DNA from: Verrucomicrobiia bacterium
Lineage (GTDB): Bacteria; Verrucomicrobiota; Verrucomicrobiia; Limisphaerales; JAEYXS01
Direction: 5' to 3'
Assembly: GCA_036405135.1 (NCBI GenBank)
Contig: DASWYF010000040.1
Span: forward strand, 62,001-126,000
DNA: 64,000 nucleotides
Positions within the stretch are counted from its first letter, which is position 1. Each line of letters starts with the position of its first letter. Positions 1 through 8,133 of this stretch are shown piece after piece. Under the pieces are notes generated by a model that was not told where the DNA came from, did not search any database, and worked only from the letters and a program-made list of their open reading frames with translations. The position numbers were made by a program, and so were the translations under genes.

Positions 1-2012
1 CCCGCTGCCGTCTGCCCGTCACTCACTGCCGCCGTCAGATTGTAAGATGTCGACTGCGTCATCGAATAGCTTCCGCCATCATTCGGACTCGTTATATTCA
101 CTATGGGCGGCGTGTTATTCACAGAGATCAAAACCGTTGTTTGCGACGTCGCGCCATTGTTATCCGTAACCGTCAGCGTCACCACGTAACTCTTTGGTGA
201 ACTATTCGGTGCCGTGAATGTATGGGTCGGATTTGCTGCTGCAGACGTCGGCGTGCCATCACCGAAATTCCAGTGATACGTCAGCGCATGGCCTTCTGGA
301 TCGATAGAATCAACACTGCTAAACACCACCGTTAATGGTCCGGAACCGTAATACTTGTTTGCCGATGCTTCCGCCACCGGCGGCCTGTTTCCTTCGCCTA
401 TGTAGGTCACTTTTGCTATCGTCGAACCATTTACCACATAGTAAAGACTTCCGTCCTTGGGATTTGTCGCCAGGCTGAATATATTCTCTTCGCCTGTGAT
501 GAAATCCTGCACTGCCGTAGGCCGGTCATTCGCATCGAACACTATGCTCTTCACCCAGCCTTCACCGTAGTCTGCCATCATGTAAGTGTTCGCATAAGGT
601 GGTGGAAACTCCGTACCCGTATACCATACCCCGCCGATGGCACAGTTTCCTTTGAACGTGCTGCCCGCCACCGGCGAACCGGCCGCTCCTACCGTGACCA
701 CCGTCGCAGTACCCGCTCCATTATAAGTGCCCGTTCGCGCCGGACCATTTCCATTGCGCCCCCAATCCAGCACCGGCCGCGTGTGCTCGAACTTCGGGAT
801 CGATGGCGGAATCTGCTGCGAAATATTGCACGGATTCGGAAATGAAACCGGCTGCGTCGTATCTTGCTTCAGCAGATCCACGAATTGGAAATACGGGGAA
901 CAACTTCCACCCGATAATGGATTCGGAGCCTTCAGATTCTGTATCCCGGACTCATGATAATCCGTCATCGCCTCCATTCCCTCGTAAAGCGGCCAGCCGA
1001 AATTCACACCGCCGCTCCTCGCCACATCCAGCTCCTCCCAATTGTCCCAACCTACATCACCAATATAGATCACACCCGGATTTGCATCCGCTGGTTCATG
1101 ACTCCCGGTGCCAGGTCTCAACGAGATGCGAAACGGATTTCTCAATCCCAACGCCCATACGCGCGATCTTGCGGAACGCGGCGAGGCCGCATTGAAATAA
1201 GGATTCCCCACCATCCCGTTGCCTGTCACCGGATCGATCCGCAGCACCTTGCCAGCTAGAGAATCCACCATCTGCGAGCGGAACGAATCCACATTCTCCT
1301 CCGGCGTAATGATCCCATCCGCCACCGCTTGGGACACATATGCCGAGGTGTTCAATGCTCCTGGTGCCCCGCCCGTCGTACCGGCCGCATCTCCACAAGA
1401 GACCAGCAAACTCCCATCCACACCGAACGCCAGCGAACCCACCGCGTGTGTCACGTCCAAGATCGGCAATCCCGTTGTGATACTTTCGCCGATCAAGACC
1501 AACCGGCTGTTCGGATCTGCCGTACGATAACCATCGCTGGACCGTGCCGTGTAACGGGTGACTCGTCCGATTGTAGCCCGGAAATATTGGCTCGCTGTCG
1601 GCACATAATTCGCCGTTCCATATTGCGCGACATGATGAAAATCTGCCACGTATAGCAGATAGAAATATCCATTGTTCAGAAAGTTTGGATGCAGCACCAC
1701 ACTCATCAAACCGTGATCCCGCCAGTTCCCCACCTCATCACTAATATCCAACAACGGCGTGGACAGCTTCACTCCATTCTCCACCACCCAGACCTTTCCC
1801 GCCTTCTCCCAGACAAACATGCGCCCATTCGCATCAAACGTTAGCCCGATCGCATCCGTCCACGTACCACCAACGGTCTGTTTCGTGAAACCCGAAGGCA
1901 GATTGGCTCCGGCACATTGGCTCAGATTCGACATCGCACACAACAGTCCCGCCACCAGGACCGTCACACAACCAGCAAAGCGGCAGCCTGACATGTGCGT
2001 AGGATAAGCCAT
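1..2012 (-). CDS. Secreted glucose/sorbosone dehydrogenase-like protein with PKD domain (partial, 3' end outside window)
   Basis: Translating the minus strand from the ATG at 2012 gives about 670 uninterrupted residues that run off the left edge, so the C-terminus is missing. A hydrophobic signal peptide follows an alternative ATG at 1994. The body is a six-bladed propeller of the PQQ-dependent sugar dehydrogenase (GSDH) type, with recognisable stretches WALGLRNPFR and YIGDVGWDNWEELD. After about residue 540 comes a PKD-like module (YHWNFGDGTP, then VTLTVTDNNGA) and then probably another beta-sandwich domain. Proteins of this type are exported and are thought to oxidise sugars, or simply to bind them. 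No heme motif lies in the visible part. A GGAAG sequence some 10 bases upstream could be a weak ribosome site. Family assignment is firm; substrate is unknown. Confidence 0.85.
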   Translation of the reverse strand, partial: MAYPTHMSGCRFAGCVTVLVAGLLCAMSNLSQCAGANLPSGFTKQTVGGTWTDAIGLTFDANGRMFVWEKAGKVWVVENGVKLSTPLLDISDEVGNWRDHGLMSVVLHPNFLNNGYFYLLYVADFHHVAQYGTANYVPTASQYFRATIGRVTRYTARSSDGYRTADPNSRLVLIGESITTGLPILDVTHAVGSLAFGVDGSLLVSCGDAAGTTGGAPGALNTSAYVSQAVADGIITPEENVDSFRSQMVDSLAGKVLRIDPVTGNGMVGNPYFNAASPRSARSRVWALGLRNPFRISLRPGTGSHEPADANPGVIYIGDVGWDNWEELDVARSGGVNFGWPLYEGMEAMTDYHESGIQNLKAPNPLSGGSCSPYFQFVDLLKQDTTQPVSFPNPCNISQQIPPSIPKFEHTRPVLDWGRNGNGPARTGTYNGAGTATVVTVGAAGSPVAGSTFKGNCAIGGVWYTGTEFPPPYANTYMMADYGEGWVKSIVFDANDRPTAVQDFITGEENIFSLATNPKDGSLYYVVNGSTIAKVTYIGEGNRPPVAEASANKYYGSGPLTVVFSSVDSIDPEGHALTYHWNFGDGTPTSAAANPTHTFTAPNSSPKSYVVTLTVTDNNGATSQTTVLISVNNTPPIVNITSPNDGGSYSMTQSTSYNLTAAVSDGQTAA

Positions 2013-2313
2013 CTGGACTTCCACGCTTCCTAGGTAAACCCCTCCTCTCGAGCCCCGCAATCACCCATGCTTTACAATTCAACACCCGACCAAGACCATG
2101 TCAGGATACCGCATTCAAGTCGTTTTTATTTCCACGCCTGCAATAAAAACGAGGGGAACAGGACACTCACCCATGCTCCAAAAAACTTCGCCTTTAGAAG
2201 TCCGATTTTGAACTTTCAACCGTGAACAGGGCAGCTATTCGTTCCGCCGTGGTCTATCTGGATTCACAACTCCGGCTTGAAACTTCCCCGCCATCTCACA
2301 ACACTCCCCACCA
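2013..2313. other. Intergenic region between divergent genes
   Basis: About 300 bases separate the leftward sugar-dehydrogenase gene from the rightward trpA gene, so both promoters should lie here. It contains an A-rich run near 2140 and a TTTGAACTTTCAACCGTGAAC segment (about 2207-2227) that resembles pre-gene sequences at 4432-4534, 38629-38662 and 40409-40443. I see no convincing sigma-70 promoter, attenuator or tryptophan leader peptide. Confidence 0.4.
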
Positions 2314-3108
2314 ATGAATCGGATTGAAGCACGCTTCGCCAGTTTGCGCGAGAGCGGTAAAAAAGGTTTTGTCGCATACATCGGCTCAGGCGATCCTCAT
2401 CTGGAGGCCACCCGCCAGCTCGCCATCGCTTTTGACCAGGCGGGCGTGGATGTCTTGGAACTCGGCGTTCCTTTCAGCGACCCCTTGGCCGATGGCATCG
2501 TGAACCAGATGGCCGCCCAGCGCGGCCTCGAATCCGGCACCACTCCTGCGAAGCTTCTCACGACCATCGCCGCGATCCGCAAAGAATCGCAAATCCCCAT
2601 CGTCCTCTACGTCTATTACAACCTGCTCCACAAACGCGGCTTGAAACAGTTCATCGATGACTGCGCGCAAGCTGGGGTAGACGGCCTGCTCGTTCTCGAT
2701 CTCCCGCCTGAGGAGTCTGACAACTACGAGCAACTCATGTCTGCCGCGGGCTTGAACAACATTTACCTCATCGCACCCACCACGCCTGAGAGCCGTATGG
2801 AGATCATCGCCAAGCGCGCGAAAGGCTTCATCTATTACATCTCACGCGAAGGCGTCACCGGCATGCAAGAGACCGTGGCGGATAACATCGCCAGCATGAC
2901 GGCGAAGATCCGTAAATACACGAAACTCCCTATTGCCGTCGGTTTCGGCATCTCCACCCCCGATCAGGCGCGCCTCGTGGCCAGCAATGCGGAAGCCATC
3001 GTTGTGGGAAGCGCCATCGTGAACCAGATTGCACAAAACGGAAAAGAGGTGAACCTTGCGCCGAAAGTTGCCGGGTTCGTGAAGACCTTGGTAGATGCGA
3101 TCAAATAA
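2314..3108 (+). CDS. trpA: Tryptophan synthase alpha chain
   Basis: This 264-residue protein matches TrpA in length and in all signatures. TrpA cleaves indole-3-glycerol phosphate into indole and glyceraldehyde 3-phosphate, passing indole to TrpB through a tunnel. The catalytic glutamate and aspartate fall at residues 49 and 60, the same numbering as in the enteric enzyme, within LELGVPFSDPLADG. The phosphate-binding C-terminal part has GFGISTPDQ and IVVGSAIV. The ATG at 2314 follows a C-rich stretch without a good Shine-Dalgarno. No other trp gene is adjacent, so trpA stands alone here. A hairpin-forming dispersed repeat begins 20 bases after the stop. Confidence 0.97.
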   Translation: MNRIEARFASLRESGKKGFVAYIGSGDPHLEATRQLAIAFDQAGVDVLELGVPFSDPLADGIVNQMAAQRGLESGTTPAKLLTTIAAIRKESQIPIVLYVYYNLLHKRGLKQFIDDCAQAGVDGLLVLDLPPEESDNYEQLMSAAGLNNIYLIAPTTPESRMEIIAKRAKGFIYYISREGVTGMQETVADNIASMTAKIRKYTKLPIAVGFGISTPDQARLVASNAEAIVVGSAIVNQIAQNGKEVNLAPKVAGFVKTLVDAIK

Positions 3109-3127
3109 CGACATCGACATGGCTTTA

Positions 3128-3174
3128 ATGGTAGGGCTCGCTGTCCTCAGCGGGCCGCCGCCGAAGCATTTCAA
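3128..3174 (+). repeat. GGTAGGGC hairpin repeat, copy 1
   Basis: The sequence GGTAGGG is followed by a 9-pair hairpin (GGCTCGCTG, loop TCCT, CAGCGGGCC) and then GCCGCCGAAGCAT. Copies at 29675, 33524 and 21912 have the same design with different but still complementary arms. It sits 20 bases after the trpA stop and might help end transcription, though no T-tract follows. Confidence 0.75.
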
Positions 3175-3218
3175 TGTTCAATCATCAATAGATTCAGTGA
3201 CGCCCAACATTTCCCATC

Positions 3219-3263
3219 TTCCTCCTCCCCTCGGAGAAGAGAAAGATTGAGGATGAGGGGTGA
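3219..3263 (+). repeat. CTCCCCTCGGAG...GATGAGGGGTG repeat, degenerate copy
   Basis: A diverged member of a family whose best copies (32451, 33613) read CTCCCCTCGGAGGGGAG, then GGGCCGGGGTGAGGGGTG. Here the core palindrome CTCCCCTCGGAGAAGAG is imperfect. It lies just before the ATG of the mannose-1-phosphate guanylyltransferase gene. Confidence 0.6.
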
Positions 3264-3281
3264 TTCCCAATCTTTAACTTT

Positions 3282-4424
3282 ATGGCTACCTCGAAGAAAC
3301 CTGTATCCTCTCAATCCGACCGTTACGTCATCATCATGGCGGGCGGTCGCGGCGAACGTTTCTGGCCGGTCAGCCGTGAAAAGACGCCGAAGCAACTCAT
3401 CACTTTGCTCGGCAAGCGCTCCTTCCTGCAACAAGCCGTCGACCGCGTCCTTCCGCTCGTGCCGCTGAAGAACATCATCATCATCACGAACGAGGTGCAG
3501 GCTCCGGCAGTCCAGAAGCAACTGCCCAAGCTGCCGAAAGAAAACATCGTCGCCGAACCCGTCGGCCGTGATACCTGCGCCGCTGTGACTCTAGGTGCCG
3601 CCATCGTGGGTGCTCGTTCCACCACCGCCACCATGGCAGTGCTGCCTGCGGATCACGTCATCCCGGACGAAAAGAAATTTCAACAAGTGCTCAGCGATTG
3701 CTTTGATCTCGCCTCACGCGGCCAAGCCATCGTCACCATCGGCATCAAGCCCACTGAACCCGCCACCGGCTACGGCTACATCCATGTCGGCGAGCAGCTC
3801 CCGCCACCGCATGGTGTGAAGTCTTACAAGACCGGTTTCGCCCGTGCCGAGAAGTTCGTCGAGAAGCCTTACTACGAGAAGGCGCTGGAATATCTCCAGA
3901 GCGGTCAATATCGCTGGAATGCCGGCATGTTCATCTGGTCCTTTGTGACCATCACGGAAGCGTTGCAAAAGCATCAACCGGAGATGCTCGCTGCCTGCCA
4001 TCGTTGGTTCGATGCCGCCAAGTCTCCTGCCAAACTCAGGAAGGTGCTGGCTAAGGAATATCCTGAGATCAAGAAAATCTCCATCGACTTCGCGCTCATG
4101 GAAAAGGCGCACAACGTCGTCGTGGCGGATGGCGCGTTCGCTTGGGATGACCTCGGTGCCTGGCCCGCTCTGGCCCATCACATCAAGCCGGATGCGGAAG
4201 GCAACTGCGCCGTAGGCGACTTCATCCACGTGGATGCCGCTCGTAACGTTGTCTACGATGCCCGCACGAAAAACCGTACCCCAATCTGCCTCGTGGGCCT
4301 GAAAGATTCTATCGTCGTGCAAACGGATGACGCCACACTCGTCGCCCACAAATCCCAGTCGCAGAAGATCAAAGAACTGGTCAAGAAGCTGAGTGAAGAT
4401 GCCAAGCTCAAGAAGCTGGTGTGA
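3282..4424 (+). CDS. manC: Mannose-1-phosphate guanylyltransferase (GDP-mannose pyrophosphorylase)
   Basis: The 380-residue protein makes GDP-mannose from mannose 1-phosphate and GTP in the cytoplasm, for glycans and polyprenol-phosphate mannose. The nucleotidyltransferase signature IMAGGRGERFWPVSRE lies near residues 18-33, followed by the lysine-containing TPKQL. Further family features are PADH near residue 125, the sugar-binding KFVEKP near 190 and RWNAGMFIW near 210. The C-terminus ends after the beta-helix-like region, so there is no fused mannose-6-phosphate isomerase cupin; this is the short single-function form. The polyprenol-phosphate mannosyltransferase at 17891 is a plausible consumer of its product. 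Start ATG 3282 follows AACTTT with no clear ribosome site. Confidence 0.93.
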   Translation: MATSKKPVSSQSDRYVIIMAGGRGERFWPVSREKTPKQLITLLGKRSFLQQAVDRVLPLVPLKNIIIITNEVQAPAVQKQLPKLPKENIVAEPVGRDTCAAVTLGAAIVGARSTTATMAVLPADHVIPDEKKFQQVLSDCFDLASRGQAIVTIGIKPTEPATGYGYIHVGEQLPPPHGVKSYKTGFARAEKFVEKPYYEKALEYLQSGQYRWNAGMFIWSFVTITEALQKHQPEMLAACHRWFDAAKSPAKLRKVLAKEYPEIKKISIDFALMEKAHNVVVADGAFAWDDLGAWPALAHHIKPDAEGNCAVGDFIHVDAARNVVYDARTKNRTPICLVGLKDSIVVQTDDATLVAHKSQSQKIKELVKKLSEDAKLKKLV

Positions 4425-4569
4425 TCCAAGCCCGAAGTTTCATGTTCAAAGTTTGAGCATTGGAAGCACCTTGAGCGTCCAAGCTTTCGCCGAACCATAA
4501 CTTTGAATGACCTTCGAACTGCAAACTTTGAACTAGAATCCCTCTGGTTCCTCATTATCCTCCCCCCTC

Positions 4570-7500
4570 ATGCTCCGTAAATTCGTTGCCTTAACTGCTG
4601 TTTTGGCGTCGCTAGCTCCCGCCGCGACGTCCGTTCGTGCTGCCGAGAATCAAGCCGCCCGCTCTGGTCCTAAAGTCATGCCCGCCTCCGAGGAAGGTGT
4701 GAACGCCATGAAAGGCTTCCAGCTTCCCACGGGTTACAAGGTGGAGCTCGCCGCTGCTGAACCACTCTTCGCGAACCCCGTCTCTTTCACCATCGACGAA
4801 CAGGGCCGCTTCTACGTAGCCGAGACGTTCCGCTTCAGCGCGGGCGTGTTGGATATCCGCGGCATCATGCACTGGCTGGATGAAGAGCTCGCCTCCAAGT
4901 CCGTCGCCGAACGCATCGCCTACACCCGCCGTCATGCCGGTCAAAAAGGTGAGAAACCGTTGAACTGGTTCACTGATAACGAAGACCGCATCTCCATCGT
5001 CTGGGACAGCAATGGCGATGGCGTCGCCGAAACCTCCTCCGTGCTTTCCACCTTTAGCGAAGAGGCCGATGGCATCGGCTCCGGCGTTCTCACGCGCAAA
5101 GGCAAGGTCTGGTACACGAACATCCCTCACCTCTGGCAGCTCGAAGACAAGAACGGCGACGGCAAGGCCGACGTGAAGAAAAGCCTGAGCTACGGCTACG
5201 GCGTGCGCTTCGGCTTCCTCGGCCATGACAGCCACGGCTTGCGCATCGGACCCGATGGCCGCCTCTACTACTCCATCGGCGATCGTGGCGCACACATTGA
5301 GTTGCCCAATGGCAAAGTCGTGGAAAATCTCGAAGAAGGCGCTATCTACCGCTGCGAACAGGATGGTTCCAATCTGGAGATCTTCTATCGCGGCCTGCGC
5401 AATCCGCAGGAACTCGTGTTCGATGACCTCGGCAATCTCTGGACCTGCGATAACAACTCTGATGCTGGCGATCCCGCCCGTGTGGTGTATGCCGCTCAAG
5501 ATGGTGACAGCGGCTGGCGCATCGGCTGGCAGTTCATCGAGCGCCCCATGCGCCGTGGTTCTTGGCTCGGCGAACGCCTTTGCTACGAATACTTCAAGGA
5601 CCGCGCCGCTTACACCGTCCCTCCCGTGTCCAGCAAGGTCGGTAACGGCCCCAGCGGTCTGACGTACGATCCCGGCATCGCCCTCACGGAAGAATGGCGC
5701 GGACGTTTCTTCCTCGCGAACTTCAGCGGTAACCCGAACAGCGGTATCTACAGCTTCGCCGTGGAACCCCTCGGTTCCGGCTTTGCTCTCAAGGATAACA
5801 AGAAATTCTGGTGGAACTTCCTGCCGACAGACATCGAGTTCGGCTATGACGGCGCCATCTACGCCACCGACTGGGTGAACGGCTGGAGCGGCTTGGGCAA
5901 AGGCCGCATCTACCGCCTCTCGCATCCGGATGAGCGCAGCAAACCAGCCGCCGCCGAAGTGAAACAAATCTTCGCAGAAGGTTTCGATAAACGTTCCACC
6001 ACGGAGCTCGTGAAGCTCATCGCCCACGCCGATCAGCGCGTCCGTCAGGAAGCGCAGTTCGCTCTCGTGGACAAAAAGGCTGAGAAAGAACTCAGCAACG
6101 TGGCCGCCTCTGGCCCGACGCTTCACTCCCGCCTGCACGCCATCTGGGGCCTCGGCCAGCTCGCCCGCCAAGGCCGCTCTGTGGACCTCAACGCCTTGTT
6201 GAAAGACAAAGAAACCGAAGTCCGCGCGCAGACGCTCAAGATCATCGCGGACGCCAAGCTCTCGAAGTATCAGAAGCAAGTGCTCGCCGGTCTTGCGGAT
6301 AATCAAGTCCGCGTGCGCTACTTCGCCGCTCTCGCTGCTGGCAAACTCGGTGATAAATCCAGCGTCCCCGATCTGCTCGCCGTCATCAAAGATAACGACG
6401 ACAAAGACCCGTGGCTGCGCAATGCATGCGTCGTCGGTCTGACCGGTTGCGCCAAGGCCGCTGACCTGGCCAAACTCTCGAACGATGCCTCCGCCGCCGT
6501 GCGCCTCGCAGCCACCGTCGCTTTGCGTCGTCTGGAATCTCCCGAACTCAGCCGCTTCCTCGCGGATAAAGATCCTCGCGTCGTAGCCGAAGCCGCACGC
6601 GCCATCAATGACATCCCGGTCGTCGCCGCCCTGCCCGCCCTCGCCAGCCTCACGGCTCGTGTGAGCGAATTCTCCAGCCTGCCAAGCGGCAGCAATACCG
6701 AACCGACTCCCCGTGATGCGATCCTGCGCCGCGTTATCAACGCGAACTTCCGCCTCGGCACCACGACCAATGCCGACGCCGTCAGCGCCCTCGCCGATGA
6801 TGAACGCGTGCCGGAAAACATCCGTGTGGAAGCCCTCACGCAACTGGGTGAATGGTCTGCTCCGAGCGGTCGCGATCAAGTCAGCGGCCTCTGGCGCCCT
6901 TTGCAAAAGCGCGCTGCCCCGGATGCTACTCATCTCGAACCGATGGCTGTGAAACTCATCACCAGCCAATCCTCAGCCACCACCAAGATCGCCTTGCTGG
7001 AAACCGCTCAGAAGCTTAACTGGAAGACCTTGAGCGATGCCGCCTTCACCTTGGTTAGCGATGAGAAGGCCGATAAAAAGCTTCGCGTAGCCGCTCTGCA
7101 ATACATGGGTGCCAGCAAGTCACCCAAGCTCACTGACGCCGTGCACGTCGCCAGCCAGGACAAGGCTGAAGAACTCCGAACCGCCGCCACCAAGCTCGCT
7201 GCCTCCGTCGGCGGTGGTACCGGTGCCGTAGCTACTCTGGCGAATGTATTGAAGAGCGGTGGCACCCGTGAGAAACAGGCTGCATTCACCACGGTTGCGA
7301 CGGTTGCAGGCAAAGATGCTGCCACCCTGCTCAATCAGTGGCTGGATGAACTCATCGCCGGCAAAGTGGCCAAGGAACTGCAACTGGATCTCATCGAAGC
7401 TGCCAGCAAACGTCCTGAAACGGATGTGAAGGAACGCTTGGCGAAGTTCGACAAAGCCCGTCAAGATGACGGTGGCTTGGGTGCTTACGCTGAATGCTTC

Positions 7501-7935
7501 AGCGGTGGCGACAAGGACGCTGGCCGCAAGATCTTCGTGGAGAAACTCGAAGTCTCCTGCATCCGCTGCCATCGCGTGCAAGGTGCTGAAGGTGGCGATG
7601 CCGGTCCGAACCTCGGCGACATAGGCAAACGCCAAGACCGCCGCTACATCCTTGAATCCGTCATCTTCCCGAACAAGGTTGTGGCTGCCGGTTTCGAGAA
7701 CGTCACTGTCAGTCTGAAAGACGGTCGCAACTTCGTAGGCGTGGTGAAGGAAGACACCAAGGAAACCCTCGGCCTGCTCGTCAATGAAGACGGCGAGATG
7801 AAGGTGATGAAGTTCAAGCAGGCAGACATCGCCTCCCGCGCCAAGGGCCTCTCCGGCATGCCAGACACCATCAAGGACATGCTGACCAAGCGCGAGATCC
7901 GCGATCTGGTCGAATACCTGGTGAACCAGAAGTAA
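4570..7935 (+). CDS. PVC-type membrane-bound dehydrogenase with HEAT repeats and C-terminal heme c domain
   Basis: A 1,121-residue exported protein with three parts. A signal peptide (about 1-25) precedes a beta-propeller resembling glucose/sorbosone dehydrogenase (about 50-470; GLRNPQELVFDDLGNLWTCD is typical). An alpha-helical region of HEAT-like repeats follows (about 480-960). The C-terminus is the PVC-type heme domain with one CIRCH motif near residue 997 and the following GPNLGDIGKR, where a distal methionine could complete the heme iron. Such proteins are abundant in Verrucomicrobia and Planctomycetes and are thought to oxidise sugars in the periplasm, passing electrons to the heme; the substrate is unproven. 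A strong terminator follows at 7953. Compare the related architecture at 26756. Confidence 0.92.
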   Translation: MLRKFVALTAVLASLAPAATSVRAAENQAARSGPKVMPASEEGVNAMKGFQLPTGYKVELAAAEPLFANPVSFTIDEQGRFYVAETFRFSAGVLDIRGIMHWLDEELASKSVAERIAYTRRHAGQKGEKPLNWFTDNEDRISIVWDSNGDGVAETSSVLSTFSEEADGIGSGVLTRKGKVWYTNIPHLWQLEDKNGDGKADVKKSLSYGYGVRFGFLGHDSHGLRIGPDGRLYYSIGDRGAHIELPNGKVVENLEEGAIYRCEQDGSNLEIFYRGLRNPQELVFDDLGNLWTCDNNSDAGDPARVVYAAQDGDSGWRIGWQFIERPMRRGSWLGERLCYEYFKDRAAYTVPPVSSKVGNGPSGLTYDPGIALTEEWRGRFFLANFSGNPNSGIYSFAVEPLGSGFALKDNKKFWWNFLPTDIEFGYDGAIYATDWVNGWSGLGKGRIYRLSHPDERSKPAAAEVKQIFAEGFDKRSTTELVKLIAHADQRVRQEAQFALVDKKAEKELSNVAASGPTLHSRLHAIWGLGQLARQGRSVDLNALLKDKETEVRAQTLKIIADAKLSKYQKQVLAGLADNQVRVRYFAALAAGKLGDKSSVPDLLAVIKDNDDKDPWLRNACVVGLTGCAKAADLAKLSNDASAAVRLAATVALRRLESPELSRFLADKDPRVVAEAARAINDIPVVAALPALASLTARVSEFSSLPSGSNTEPTPRDAILRRVINANFRLGTTTNADAVSALADDERVPENIRVEALTQLGEWSAPSGRDQVSGLWRPLQKRAAPDATHLEPMAVKLITSQSSATTKIALLETAQKLNWKTLSDAAFTLVSDEKADKKLRVAALQYMGASKSPKLTDAVHVASQDKAEELRTAATKLAASVGGGTGAVATLANVLKSGGTREKQAAFTTVATVAGKDAATLLNQWLDELIAGKVAKELQLDLIEAASKRPETDVKERLAKFDKARQDDGGLGAYAECFSGGDKDAGRKIFVEKLEVSCIRCHRVQGAEGGDAGPNLGDIGKRQDRRYILESVIFPNKVVAAGFENVTVSLKDGRNFVGVVKEDTKETLGLLVNEDGEMKVMKFKQADIASRAKGLSGMPDTIKDMLTKREIRDLVEYLVNQK

Positions 7936-7952
7936 GTCCGGCTCAACAATTC

Positions 7953-7987
7953 AAAAGCCCGGTCTGACCTCGTCAGACCGGGCTTTT
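7953..7987 (+). terminator. Rho-independent terminator after the heme c dehydrogenase gene
   Basis: A perfect 15-pair stem (AAAAGCCCGGTCTGA / TCAGACCGGGCTTTT) with a five-base loop starts 18 bases after the stop codon; its 3' arm ends in Ts, giving the U-run expected of an intrinsic terminator. The A-run on the other side would let it act in both directions. Confidence 0.88.
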
Positions 7988-8045
7988 TGCCATCAAAGCA
8001 TCTAAAAAAAGGGACATCAAATAATCAAACCAGATGGAAATGTTA

Positions 8046-8082
8046 CCTCCTTCTCCTCGGGGAGAAGGCCGGAATGAGGGGA
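8046..8082 (+). repeat. TTCTCCTCGGGGAGAAGGCCGG repeat copy
   Basis: Member of the CTCC-GGAG palindrome family: CTTCTCCtcGGGGAGAAGGCCGG followed by AATGAGGGG. It lies between the terminator at 7953 and the convergent end of the cyclase gene at 8134. Confidence 0.65.
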
Positions 8083-8133
8083 AAGGAACCGTGATAAAAT
8101 CAGCCATTCCCAATCACACCACCGTCTGCTGCA

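Noticed and set aside
4612-6969. 785-codon open frame antisense to the heme c dehydrogenase gene.
   Set aside because: It mirrors a well-supported gene with many known domains. Long antisense frames are expected in GC-rich genes; the product has no family features.
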